Below, one piece after another: positions 53,738-62,357 of a stretch of 64,000 nt of DNA; positions within the stretch are counted from its first letter, which is position 1; each line of letters begins with the position of its first letter. Under the pieces are notes generated by a model. It searched no databases, had not been told where the DNA came from, and was given only the letters and a program-made list of their open reading frames with translations. Made by a program: the position numbers and the translations under genes. The stretch spans positions 1,984,001 to 2,048,000 of the forward strand of contig NZ_CP076456.1 of assembly GCF_018866305.1 (NCBI RefSeq), given 5' to 3'. The stretch comes from Arthrobacter sunyaminii (lineage in GTDB: Bacteria; Actinomycetota; Actinomycetes; Actinomycetales; Micrococcaceae).

Positions 53738-54358
53738 CTACTCGAAGCGTGTGGGGTCGCCGGTACCGTAGCGCACGATTTCCGGTTCGCCGCTCGAAAA
53801 GTCGATGACGGTGGTGAGTTCCGGCGGGCAGAACCCCGCATCCAGGACAGCGTCTACCTGGTGGTCCAGCCGTTCCTTGATTTCCCAGCCCTCGGTCAGC
53901 GGATCCTCCTCGCCGGGCAGCAGCAGGGTGCTGGAGATCAATGGCTCACCGAGTTCTTCCAGCAACGCCAAAACAACTTTGTTGTCCGGAATGCGCACGC
54001 CCACTGTCTTTTTCTTGGGCTGTGACAGCCAGCGCGGAACTTCTTTTACCGCCGGCAGAATAAAGGTGTAGCTGCCCGGTGTGACGGCCTTGATGCTGCG
54101 GAAAATGTCGTTGTCCATCTTTACGAACTGGCCGAGTTGCGCGAAGTCATGGCACATCAGGGTGAAGTGGTGCTTGTCGTTCAGATTGCGGATGGAGCGG
54201 ATGCGATCCAGTGCGTCCTTATTGCTCAGCTGGGCGCCAAACGCGTAACAGGAATCTGTAGGGTAGGCGATCAGCCCACCGGAGCGCAGGATGGCGACCA
54301 CCTGGCCGATGGTGCGCTGCTGCGGATTTTCAGGGTGAATGTCGAAATATCGTGCCAT
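53738..54358 (-). CDS. yciO: YciO-type Sua5/YrdC family protein
   Basis: A 206-residue protein. RYFDIHPENPQQRTIGQVVAILRSGGLIAYPTDSCYAFG, RIRSIRNLNDKHHFTLMCHD, TPGSYTFILPAVKEVPRW and TVGVRIPDN closely follow E. coli YciO. The KxR/SxN ligands of threonylcarbamoyl-AMP synthesis are altered in this branch, so it may be a weak or different Sua5-like enzyme. It lies 44 bp downstream in the order of the DUF222 gene, same strand. Confidence 0.88.
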   Translation of the reverse strand: MARYFDIHPENPQQRTIGQVVAILRSGGLIAYPTDSCYAFGAQLSNKDALDRIRSIRNLNDKHHFTLMCHDFAQLGQFVKMDNDIFRSIKAVTPGSYTFILPAVKEVPRWLSQPKKKTVGVRIPDNKVVLALLEELGEPLISSTLLLPGEEDPLTEGWEIKERLDHQVDAVLDAGFCPPELTTVIDFSSGEPEIVRYGTGDPTRFE

Positions 54359-54402
54359 GTCTTGAGCTTACCGCCGGCCGGTTACGGAGATGAGGAGAAT
54401 GA

Positions 54403-55980
54403 TCAGAAGGGCGGGGGAGTATCCCCGTAATCGTCTGGACCTGAACCTGCCCCGCCCGCATCCACTCGTTTCAATGCCGGGAGCCCTTTCGGGGGAGGCA
54501 TGGCAGGCTGCAGTCCCCCCGTTGCCAGGGTGAGGTGTGGATCGGTGCGGTAGGTCCGCCCGCCGGGTGAGGTCCACTCGATGATCCCGGGTGCGTGTTG
54601 TCGGGCTTTCCAGAAGCCGCGGGTTTTGAACATGTGGTGTCGTCGGCAGAGATGTTCCAAGTTGTCGTGGTCGGTGGTTCCGCCGTGGGACCAGGGTTTG
54701 GTGTGGTCAATCTCGGCGATCACGGCGTTGGTCCGGCAGCCGGGAAACCGGCAGGTCCCGTCGCGGGCACGGAGCCAGCGTTGCAGTCCGGCCGGGACTT
54801 TCCGGCGGCGTCCGACCCGCAGGATTTCCTCGGTGTCCGGATGCCGTTCCACCGGCGTCCAGTGCGCTGCCTGCCGGGCAAGCCGGCGGGCAGTTTCGGG
54901 ACTGATGTGCCCGTAGCTGTGGAGTTCGGCCGGTTGTTCGTCGGCACCGAAGAGGGTTTCGGCGGTGATGAGGACCAGGATTTCGGTTCGGGCCCGGGCT
55001 TTGGTGTCCATGGTGGGGTTTTCGTGGGTGTCATCACCAGCAACCACAGCAGCCGGGTCGTCAGCAGCCGCATGGCCGCCTTCTCTGCTTCCGCAGTCTC
55101 CACCGTCGAGCAGGTCAGCCAGGATGTCCGCCCGCAGCTCATCCACCCGCCGCGGATCTCCGGCAGCCTGTTCACCCCGGGCAGCGGTCGTCAGCTGCGT
55201 ATAAATCAGCTGGGCACGTGCCGCCGGCAACAACGCCGACAACCATGACATGCCATCCTCATCCGGCGCCAGACAAACCCTTCGCCGCTCAAACGCTGTC
55301 TTATGCCGGACGCTAATTGTTTCCGGATACGCCTGTTCCCGCATCCGGCGGGCCTTCACCCGGAACTGGCTCGGCGTCTGACCCGCGGCCGCAACCGCCA
55401 GCAGATCCTTTTCAAAGCCAGCCAGCTCAGCCTCGGGGACATTCTGGGACTGGTCCAGCACCGTCTGCACATGCGCGTAACTGAGGGTGCCCGCTTCCAG
55501 GCCGGCCAGCGTTGCAGTGTGGGTGGAACACAACTGTCCGGCGTCGCTCATCAGCATCTTCGCGGTGTTGGCGGGCAAGCACAGGATCGCGGCAGCTTCC
55601 TCCGCAGCAAGACTGAACGTCAGTCCCGGATCCTCCCTGCCGATGTCTTCGAGCAGGTCATCGCGGAAGACTGTTTCCATCCGGTGCAGGATTTTCGCTT
55701 GCTGGGCTTGAGCCCACCTCACCAAAGCATCCAACCGGGACAACACAGCCCCGGCTTCGTCCTGGGTCAGGGACTCCGTACCCTGCAGGACTATAGCTCC
55801 GGTCAAACCGTCCCGATCGGACGGACCATGGGCAGGGGCCGGAGGGAAACCGTCTCGGTTAGAACCTGCATCATCGACCCTGCGCGAAGCTGCGAACACC
55901 GACCGGCTGGACACACCATGCTGCCCGGTACCGGATGCATCACCGGTGCCGCCGCGTCGAAAAGATCCGTCCTGACCCAT
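54403..55980 (-). CDS. DUF222 domain HNH endonuclease-like protein (13E12 repeat family)
   Basis: A 525-residue protein. The central DUF222 domain (about 65-300) contains LVRWAQAQQAKILHRME and TLSYAHVQTVLD. The C-terminal HNH motif is CRFPGCRTNAVIAEIDHTKPWSHGGTTDHDNLEHLCRRHHMFKT with both zinc-like Cys and the catalytic His. Such genes are multi-copy in actinobacteria and linked with the 13E12 mobile repeat, though no inverted repeats were seen here. The first 50 residues are Gly/Ser-rich and the true start could be later. Role unknown; nuclease activity is inferred from the motif. Confidence 0.88.
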   Translation of the reverse strand: MGQDGSFRRGGTGDASGTGQHGVSSRSVFAASRRVDDAGSNRDGFPPAPAHGPSDRDGLTGAIVLQGTESLTQDEAGAVLSRLDALVRWAQAQQAKILHRMETVFRDDLLEDIGREDPGLTFSLAAEEAAAILCLPANTAKMLMSDAGQLCSTHTATLAGLEAGTLSYAHVQTVLDQSQNVPEAELAGFEKDLLAVAAAGQTPSQFRVKARRMREQAYPETISVRHKTAFERRRVCLAPDEDGMSWLSALLPAARAQLIYTQLTTAARGEQAAGDPRRVDELRADILADLLDGGDCGSREGGHAAADDPAAVVAGDDTHENPTMDTKARARTEILVLITAETLFGADEQPAELHSYGHISPETARRLARQAAHWTPVERHPDTEEILRVGRRRKVPAGLQRWLRARDGTCRFPGCRTNAVIAEIDHTKPWSHGGTTDHDNLEHLCRRHHMFKTRGFWKARQHAPGIIEWTSPGGRTYRTDPHLTLATGGLQPAMPPPKGLPALKRVDAGGAGSGPDDYGDTPPPF

Positions 55981-56133
55981 GCCTTCAAGCTTTCACCTGC
56001 CACCGACATTTCCGTCCCGAAAACGGCCCCAAAATGGCCTCAACAGGGGCTTTTCGGGGTCTTGAAATACCCGTCTTTTCTCGGCAACTACCTAGTTCCC
56101 GGAGGGACAGGACGCGGGACAAGACGGACGGGC

Positions 56134-56179
56134 CTCTTCCCTTCCGATCCGATAGAAAACCCGGACCGGAAGGGAAGAG
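56134..56179. terminator. 13-bp stem downstream of the SDR gene
   Basis: CTCTTCCCTTCCG pairs perfectly with CGGAAGGGAAGAG around 20 bases. There is no clear T-run, so it may end transcription poorly or work as an mRNA-stabilising stem. It lies between the SDR stop and the DUF222 gene start. Confidence 0.55.
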
Positions 56180-56185
56180 AACTTC

Positions 56186-56935
56186 TCAGTAGAGCTTGAT
56201 GCTGCCGCCGTCAGCCATCAGCGTCTGTCCCGTCAGGTAGCGCGACTCGTCGCTGGCCAGGAAAGCCACGATCGGAGCAATGTCAGTCTCCGGGTCACCC
56301 AGGCGTCCCAGCGGAACACCGTTCACAACTTCCTGGTACGCCTCGGGGTAGGCCTTGCTCCACTGGACGATGCCGGGAGTCAGGGCCACCGGGCTGACAA
56401 CATTGACGCGGATACCGTCCGCCGCCCACTCGTTCGCTGCCGTACGGGTGATCGCACGGATGGCTTCCTTGGCCGCGGCATAGGCAACCTGGTTTGGCAG
56501 ACCCTTGATGCCCGCACCGGACCCGAAGTTGATGATGCTGCCGTGAGTCTTCTTCAGCTCGGGGTGCGCGGCCTGCATCAGGTACAGGGTGGCCATGGTT
56601 CCGGTGCCGAAGGAAAGGTTCCAGATTTCCGGGGTCGTTTCCAGAATGGGAGCCTGCTTTGAGGCATGCGCGTTGTTGACCAGAATGTCCAGCTTGCCGA
56701 AGCGCCCCACGGTTTCAGCGACGATTTCCGCAGCGCTTTCGGGCAGTGAGATGTCCTTGCAGATGAAGATGGCTTCACCCAGATCGGCCAGCTCCGCCAC
56801 CAGCTTGTCGCCCTGCTCCTGGTTGATGTCCACAATGGCCACCTTGGCACCTTCGGAAAGGAAGTGGCGGACAATTCCCTGGCCAATCCCGCCTGCACCG
56901 CCGGTGACGATGGCCGTTTTGTTGCTGAGTTTCAT
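56186..56935 (-). CDS. Short-chain dehydrogenase/reductase under TetR control
   Basis: A 249-residue classical SDR. It has TGGAGGIGQGIV, the NNAH variant of NNAG, Ser in FGSGAG, YAAAK and LMADGGSIKLY at the end. Its ATG overlaps the stop of the TetR gene (ATGA) so regulator and enzyme are one operon. GGAGAAGGAG-like sequence lies upstream within the regulator gene. The substrate is unknown. It is far from the steroid cluster and no KstR2-like dyad is nearby. Confidence 0.88.
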   Translation of the reverse strand: MKLSNKTAIVTGGAGGIGQGIVRHFLSEGAKVAIVDINQEQGDKLVAELADLGEAIFICKDISLPESAAEIVAETVGRFGKLDILVNNAHASKQAPILETTPEIWNLSFGTGTMATLYLMQAAHPELKKTHGSIINFGSGAGIKGLPNQVAYAAAKEAIRAITRTAANEWAADGIRVNVVSPVALTPGIVQWSKAYPEAYQEVVNGVPLGRLGDPETDIAPIVAFLASDESRYLTGQTLMADGGSIKLY

Positions 56936-57663
56936 TGTTGCTCCTTCTCCGGGTCGGACGGCGTATTCTGCGCTGTCCGGAGGTTTTCATGGGTACGAGC
57001 CTGTATGCCGCGCAGAAAACTGTCCACGGCATAGTCCAGGCTCCTTCGGGAAGCGTCATAGGTGATGCCGCGCCTCCGGAAAGCGCTGGCCATGCTTTCA
57101 GGTTCCGCACCGCCGTCGTCGTCATCATTAAAGCGGACGACGGCGTTGGGCCGGGACGGGCGGTGCACGCCGGGTCCCGGGTTGGCAGCAAGGGCCAGGG
57201 TTGACGTTCCTATCACGACAGCGGAGATCCCCACCACGCAGTCGAAGCACTCCTCATCGGACAATCCGGCGTCCTGCAGCGCACGAAGCAGATGCTCCAG
57301 CTCACCGGTCGGGGCCATATCCAGAAGACGGCTTGGACCAAGGACAATCTGCAGCAGCCAGGGATGCTGTACGAATCCCTCCCAAAGCGACTCCGCCATG
57401 GTCCGAAGCATTACCTGCCAGGACGCCGGGGGAGGCGGGATGAGCTCAGTGCGGCGGGCAGCCAGGCCGGCCATTGCCAGCAGCAGGGACTCCCTGTTTC
57501 CTACGTGCCGGTACAAGGCCATGGGAGACACGCCGAGTGTCTCGGCGATGCGCCGCATGGAGACGGACTCCAGCCCCTCCTGGTCGGCCAGGGAGACGCC
57601 GCACGCCGCGATGGCACGGGCGGACAGCTCGGGGCGGTGCTGTGCTCCAGGGGGCGTCAACAT
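56932..57663 (-). CDS. TetR-family regulator (TetR_C type)
   Basis: A protein of 243 residues from the ATG at 57663; the frame is open far upstream, but the family N-terminus starts here with LSARAIAACGVSLADQEGLESVSMRRIAETLGVSPMALYRHVGNRESLL. The helix-turn-helix is in residues 30-60 and the MALYRHV ending is the TetR hallmark. The C-terminal ligand domain is variable, with an acidic run of Asp residues near 180. A GTATAC-AGC-GTATAC dyad lies at the start codon. It probably represses itself and the coupled SDR. Confidence 0.88.
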   Translation of the reverse strand: MLTPPGAQHRPELSARAIAACGVSLADQEGLESVSMRRIAETLGVSPMALYRHVGNRESLLLAMAGLAARRTELIPPPPASWQVMLRTMAESLWEGFVQHPWLLQIVLGPSRLLDMAPTGELEHLLRALQDAGLSDEECFDCVVGISAVVIGTSTLALAANPGPGVHRPSRPNAVVRFNDDDDGGAEPESMASAFRRRGITYDASRRSLDYAVDSFLRGIQARTHENLRTAQNTPSDPEKEQQ

Positions 57664-57678
57664 GTATACAGCGTATAC
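57664..57678. promoter_or_regulatory. TetR operator, GTATAC dyad
   Basis: GTATACAGCGTATAC has two self-complementary 6-bp arms around AGC. It directly precedes the TetR start codon, matching a known operator style of this TetR branch. About 190 bp on the other side separate it from the penicillin-binding protein gene. Confidence 0.7.
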
Positions 57679-57864
57679 CCGAGGCGGCCCCTTTCGTGTC
57701 CGGCACGCCTCCGGTGATGTGATCTTATTCTCACGGAACTTTGCGCTCATGTTCGGTCCAGCAGATGGAAATGCGCGCCGGTCAGCCAAATGCGGGCCGG
57801 CTTCTACATCTGTAACAGTGCCGCCGTCAAGACAGATCACAGAAACCCGTTGTATCTTGGGCGG

Positions 57865-60225
57865 ATGCGACAAAACAACTCCTCCATGCTGGGCAGACTC
57901 GGCACCTCCGGCCGGCTGGTGTTGTTCCTGCTGGTAAGTGCTTTCTGCGGCGCACTGGTGGCCGGGATCTTCATCCCCACGGCTGCCGTCGGTGCCACGG
58001 GTGCAAACATCGTCCTCGATGCCATGGAAGACCTTCCCGACGAGTTCCAAACCGGACCGCTGGATGAGGGCTCCAAGATCTACTCGGCAGACGGCGTGCT
58101 GCTTGCCTCGTTCTACGCCCAGAACCGGATCCCGGTGACGCTGGACCAGATCTCGCCGTCCATGCAGGACGCGATCATCTCCATCGAGGACAACCGGTTC
58201 TACGAACACGGGGGAGTTGATGCCAAGGGCGTTGCACGCGCACTGGCCTCCAACCTGACCAAGGACAGCACACAGGGTGCCTCCACACTGACCATGCAGT
58301 ACGTGAACAACGTACTCATCGATCAGGGTGTTGCTGAAGGCAAGAGCGGCGAAGACCTCACCATCAGCGGAACCAAGAACTTCACCGACAAGATCCGTGA
58401 AGCAAAGCTCTCCCTCGCCGTAGAGAAGGAGTACTCCAAGGACGAGATCCTGGAGGGCTACCTGAACATCGTGCTCTTCAGTGGCCGCACCTACGGCATT
58501 GAAGCCGCGGCCCAGAACTTCTTTGGTATTCCCGCCGCCAACTTGAACGTTGCCCAATCGGCCATGCTCGCAGGCATGGTGCAGTCACCGAATAACTTCA
58601 ACCCGTTCACCAACCCGGAGGGCACCCGGGACCGCCGCGACGCGGTGCTCGCTGCGATGCTGCGGTACGACAAGATCACGCAGCAGGAGTACGACGCCGC
58701 GGTTGCCTCCGATCTGCAGCTGAACCCCCAGCCCGCAGCCCACTCCGGCTGCGTGGGGGCCGACATGGCCGAGTACTTCTGCAGCTACGTGGAGCAGGTC
58801 ATCCTGGCGTCCGAAGAGTTTGGCGTGGATGAAACAGCCCGTGCCAAACTACTGGCCCGCGGCGGCCTAACGATTACCACCACGCTTGATTCGCGGCTCC
58901 AGGAACAGGCCCAGACCCAAATCGAGGCCCAGGTGCCCATTGGTGATGAATCCGGAGCAGGCTCGGCCATGGTTTCTGTGGAACCGGGAACGGGAAAAAT
59001 CCTGGCCATGGCCCAGAACACCAATTACACGCCTGAAGAAGGCGCCGGAAACACGCAGCTGAACTTCAACGTTGACTCGGAAATGGGCGGCACCGCTAAT
59101 GGTTTCCAGCCCGGATCCACGATGAAGCCGTTCACCACTGTTGCTTACCTTGAGGCCGGTGGAAGCATCGACGACGTTGTTGATGCTTCCCGCACCACAT
59201 ACCCGGCCGGTTATGACTGGACTGCCAGCTGCCTGCCGGAAGATGCATACTTCGACGAATGGAAGTTCAAGAACGCGCAGGAGGGCTACGAACGCTCCAT
59301 GACCGTGGGTGACGGGCTGACCTGGTCCGCTAACACGGCCACCGTAGCCCAGGCCTCGCAGCTGGACCTGTGCGACATCCGTGACGCCGCCACCCGCATG
59401 GGCGTGCACCGCGCCGTCGACGGCGAACCCCTGGAAGTGAATAATCCCTCCTTCGTCCTGGGCAGTCAGGAAGTAACGCCGCTGACCATGGCGGCTGCTT
59501 ACGCGACCTTCGCCAGCGGCGGCGAGTACTGCGAACCCATCGCGCTCACCCAGGTCAGCGATTCCCGGGGCAATGCCTACAAGGTCCCCGAGGAACAGTG
59601 CGAGCGTGCCATTTCCGAGGAGATTGCCAAGGAAGTGTCAGAACCACTGCAGAACCTGGTGAACAGCGGTCCCGGCGCCTTGGAGCCCCTGGGTGTTCCC
59701 GCGGCCGCTAAGACCGGCACCACCGACGTCTCCGAGCAGACCTGGACCGTGGGCTACACCCAGGGCATCTCGACCGCCTCATGGGTGGGCAACTGGACGT
59801 CCTATTCATCGCTGAACAATCTGCCCATCAACGGCGTCGCACGCAGCTACGTGGACGGCTCCACCATCGCAGGCGCGCAGTGGACTGAATACATGCGGGC
59901 CGTGGCTCCTCTTTATTCCACCGGTGAGCTGACAGATCCCAACCGGGTTCCGGTTCCGTCCCCGCAGCCGGAACAGCAGCAGGCACCGCAGGAAGAACAA
60001 CAGGATAATCCGGCGCCTGCCCCGGAAGCCTCGCCGGAAACCGAACCTGCCCCGGTTCCGACCAGCGAACCTGCGCCGGCAGCCCCGCAGACGCCGGAAC
60101 CGTCTGCGCCCGCCGCATCTGCGCCCGCTGCGCCTGCTCCGGCCGCGCCTGCGCCCGTCGCTCCTGCGCCGGTGCAGCCTCCCGTCGACCCCGCACCGGC
60201 AGCCGCGCCTGCGGATGGTCCTTAA
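57865..60225 (+). CDS. Class A penicillin-binding protein
   Basis: A protein of 786 residues from the ATG at 57865; an upstream ATG at 57790 would add 25 residues. One membrane helix (18-40) anchors it outside. The GT51 glycosyltransferase has EDNRFYEHGGVD with Glu108 and GASTLTMQYVNN. The transpeptidase has GSTMKPF near 417, SAN and KTGT near 616. The C-terminus (about 690-786) is Pro/Ala/Glu-rich and may sit in the wall; no PASTA domain is present. It polymerises and crosslinks peptidoglycan. A strong terminator follows. Confidence 0.93.
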   Translation: MRQNNSSMLGRLGTSGRLVLFLLVSAFCGALVAGIFIPTAAVGATGANIVLDAMEDLPDEFQTGPLDEGSKIYSADGVLLASFYAQNRIPVTLDQISPSMQDAIISIEDNRFYEHGGVDAKGVARALASNLTKDSTQGASTLTMQYVNNVLIDQGVAEGKSGEDLTISGTKNFTDKIREAKLSLAVEKEYSKDEILEGYLNIVLFSGRTYGIEAAAQNFFGIPAANLNVAQSAMLAGMVQSPNNFNPFTNPEGTRDRRDAVLAAMLRYDKITQQEYDAAVASDLQLNPQPAAHSGCVGADMAEYFCSYVEQVILASEEFGVDETARAKLLARGGLTITTTLDSRLQEQAQTQIEAQVPIGDESGAGSAMVSVEPGTGKILAMAQNTNYTPEEGAGNTQLNFNVDSEMGGTANGFQPGSTMKPFTTVAYLEAGGSIDDVVDASRTTYPAGYDWTASCLPEDAYFDEWKFKNAQEGYERSMTVGDGLTWSANTATVAQASQLDLCDIRDAATRMGVHRAVDGEPLEVNNPSFVLGSQEVTPLTMAAAYATFASGGEYCEPIALTQVSDSRGNAYKVPEEQCERAISEEIAKEVSEPLQNLVNSGPGALEPLGVPAAAKTGTTDVSEQTWTVGYTQGISTASWVGNWTSYSSLNNLPINGVARSYVDGSTIAGAQWTEYMRAVAPLYSTGELTDPNRVPVPSPQPEQQQAPQEEQQDNPAPAPEASPETEPAPVPTSEPAPAAPQTPEPSAPAASAPAAPAPAAPAPVAPAPVQPPVDPAPAAAPADGP

Positions 60226-60244
60226 CAGCGCCGGTCATGGCAAA

Positions 60245-60280
60245 AAAATGCTCCGCAGCCTTCAGGCTGCGGAGCATTTT
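60245..60280 (+). terminator. Intrinsic terminator after the penicillin-binding protein gene
   Basis: AAAATGCTCCGCAGCC pairs perfectly with GGCTGCGGAGCATTTT around a TTCA loop. A and T runs make it bidirectional in form. Confidence 0.88.
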
Positions 60281-60349
60281 GCTGTTCCGGACACCACCGG
60301 TGGAAAGCGGTGCCTTGTGCCGCAGTGGAACTCCCCGCACTCTGGATGC

Positions 60350-60610
60350 ATGAAACTCATGCAGCACCACGGCAACTTCCCTGTCCCGTCCCAGCGCCGG
60401 GAGCTCGTCCTGCCCGCAGTCAGTGCCAAGACACTGGCCATCGGTGCGTTTTCGCTGGGAGCTGTTGCCATGGGCGCGGTGGCGGTAGGGGCCCTGGCCA
60501 TCGGCAAAGCCTCCGTCGGCCGGGCCGACATCAAGGAGCTGTACGTTGGGCGGCTCCAGGTGGACGAGCTCGTGGTGGTGGAGTCCACCGGACCCGAGCT
60601 GGGACTGTAA
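60350..60610 (+). CDS. Small protein with a run of ten pentapeptide-like repeats
   Basis: An 86-residue protein from the ATG at 60350 (MKLMQHHGN...), with an ATG at 60359 as alternative. From about residue 24 to 75 it reads in steps of five, A-x-hydrophobic-x-Gly, for example AFSLG, AVAMG, AVAVG, ALAIG, KASVG, RADIK, ELYVG, RLQVD. Such periodicity suggests a small beta-helix or a polymer-forming surface. It is neither a clear signal peptide nor a classic membrane helix, though the Ala/Gly/Val core is hydrophobic. The Shine-Dalgarno is weak. No family name is claimed. Confidence 0.65.
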   Translation: MKLMQHHGNFPVPSQRRELVLPAVSAKTLAIGAFSLGAVAMGAVAVGALAIGKASVGRADIKELYVGRLQVDELVVVESTGPELGL

Positions 60611-60746
60611 CAACTTCCCCTGGCCGGTCAGAGACGCCGCCCCCCCGTTCGTGGCCAAAGCCCGCCTGCACCTAAGATGGCAGGGGCACTAAGCACCCTC
60701 CGGAGCTTACCGGCGGGGTTCAGACCCTTCAGTAAAGGAATTCAAG

Positions 60747-61013
60747 ATGATCGGTTTCATTGTTGCAGGACTCATCATCGGCGCACTCGCCCGGCTGTTC
60801 AAGCCCGGAAAGCAGAACCTGAGCCTGCTGGCAACGCTGCTGCTCGGTCTCGCCGGCTCCGTCATTGGCGGTGTGATCGCGAATCTGGTGGGCACCGGAG
60901 ACATCTTCGAGCTCAACGTTTTCGGCTTCATTGTTGCCGTGATTGCTTCAGTCCTGCTGGTCGGCGTCGCCGAAACTATGTCCGGACGCGGCAAGGGACA
61001 GGTTCGACCCTAG
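60747..61013 (+). CDS. GlsB/YeaQ/YmgE family stress-response membrane protein
   Basis: An 88-residue membrane protein with three helices. IGFIVAGLIIGALARLFKPGKQNLSLLATLLLGLAGSVIGGVIANLVG is the transglycosylase-associated-protein motif of GlsB/YeaQ. AAAGGA precedes the ATG. These proteins are linked with stress and envelope maintenance, with no known chemistry. The C-terminus is short and basic. It ends close to the convergent alditol oxidase gene. Confidence 0.9.
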   Translation: MIGFIVAGLIIGALARLFKPGKQNLSLLATLLLGLAGSVIGGVIANLVGTGDIFELNVFGFIVAVIASVLLVGVAETMSGRGKGQVRP

Positions 61014-61029
61014 TACTTAGCGCTGGTAC

Positions 61030-62286
61030 TTAGCCGAGAACAGTCCGCGTCAGGAACGAATTAACGAACTTGCCCCGGGGGTCCATGCGGCGGGCAAGAT
61101 CGGAGAAGTCCCCGAACCGCGGATAGAGTTCCTGCAGCTGCGGCCGCTGGAGGGTGAACAGTTTCCCCCAGTGCGGCCGCGGCCGAAGGGGAGCAAGAGC
61201 AGCCTCCATGCGCCGCAGCAGGGCCTCGACATCCGCCTGCATCGGCTTCCATGTGAAGTGGAACGCCACTGAGTCCGGTCCGTAATTGGTGCTCAGCCAC
61301 AGGTCGTCACCGGACATGGTCCGGATTTCGCAGACCTGCAGCAGGGGAGCGATCTGAGCGGCCATTCCGCGCAGGATTTCAATCCCTTCCACGGCAAAGC
61401 GGCGGTCCATGAGGTACTCGCTCTGCAGCTCGTCGCCGTTGCTTGGCGTAAAGGCGAGCCGGAAGTGTGACAGGCGGTCCGACCAGGGACCGGGCATGCC
61501 CATCTGCTGCGAGCAGTTCACGGCACTGATGCCCGGCAGCGGGTGCATGGGTTCAGCTGCGGCAGTCCCGCCGAAGAAATCCACTTTCCCGGCGTACGGC
61601 AGTTCGGCATCCGTGCGGCTCTTGAGCCACACCTGTGAAGCGTTTGGCCCGGCCAGCGAGCTGAAGATGCTCACGCTGTAGGCCGCAGACGTGATCTCAT
61701 CGAAATTCTCCGCCACCGAGCTCCAGGGCACGTCGGTGAAGACGTCCTGGCGGACCTCGTACGCCGGTTGAATATCGAGCGTTATCCGGGTGACGATGCC
61801 CAGCGCCCCAAGGGAGACCACCATGCCGTTGAAATCGGGACTTGACCTATCCACCTGCAGGAGCTCGCCGTCGGCGGTCACCAGTTCCAGCGCGGCCACG
61901 GCGGTGGCCAGGTTTCCGTTCCGGTTGCCGGATCCGTGGGTCGCCGTCGCGACGGCCCCTGCTACGGAAATGTGCGGCAGCGACGCCAGGTTGTGCAGGG
62001 CATAACCGCGTTCCACGAGAAAGCCGGCCAGATCTCCGTAGCGGATGCCCGCGGGCACCGTCACGGTCAGTGCAGCCTCATCCAGCACCGGTGCACCGGT
62101 CAGCTTCTCCAGATTCACCATCAGCCCGGCCGAATCCGCTATGTCGTTGAACGAGTGCCGGGTGCCGACAGCCCGAACGGACGGCGCCGACGCCACAAGG
62201 GCCTGCAGTTCCTCCACGGTGGCGGGCTGTGCAATTTCAGCCGCGGAGTAGCGCAGGTTGCCGGCCCAGTTGTATTCCTCAAGCAT
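61030..62286 (-). CDS. aldO: Alditol oxidase (AldO-type, VAO family flavoenzyme)
   Basis: A 418-residue protein, the same length as Streptomyces coelicolor AldO. The PCMH-type FAD domain has AVGTRHSFNDIADS with His44 as the covalent FAD site, LPHISVAGAVATATHGSGNRNGNLA and VSLGALGIVTRITLDIQPAYE. The C-terminal half has PHWGKLFT and FVNSFL. The enzyme oxidises xylitol, sorbitol or similar alditols with O2, making H2O2. It is next to the arabinose genes, suggesting pentose or pentitol use. Confidence 0.9.
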   Translation of the reverse strand: MLEEYNWAGNLRYSAAEIAQPATVEELQALVASAPSVRAVGTRHSFNDIADSAGLMVNLEKLTGAPVLDEAALTVTVPAGIRYGDLAGFLVERGYALHNLASLPHISVAGAVATATHGSGNRNGNLATAVAALELVTADGELLQVDRSSPDFNGMVVSLGALGIVTRITLDIQPAYEVRQDVFTDVPWSSVAENFDEITSAAYSVSIFSSLAGPNASQVWLKSRTDAELPYAGKVDFFGGTAAAEPMHPLPGISAVNCSQQMGMPGPWSDRLSHFRLAFTPSNGDELQSEYLMDRRFAVEGIEILRGMAAQIAPLLQVCEIRTMSGDDLWLSTNYGPDSVAFHFTWKPMQADVEALLRRMEAALAPLRPRPHWGKLFTLQRPQLQELYPRFGDFSDLARRMDPRGKFVNSFLTRTVLG

Positions 62287-62357
62287 TTTTGATGCCTTCC
62301 CTATGTGCAGGCCGGCAACCCGGACTGAATGTGCCGCGATAAACAGTGCCGCAGGCC

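Noticed and set aside
52353..53771. 472-codon plus-strand frame across the DUF72 gene
   Set aside because: It reads antisense to clear DUF72 motifs, is rich in Arg/Gly/Val as shadows are, and has no domain marks.
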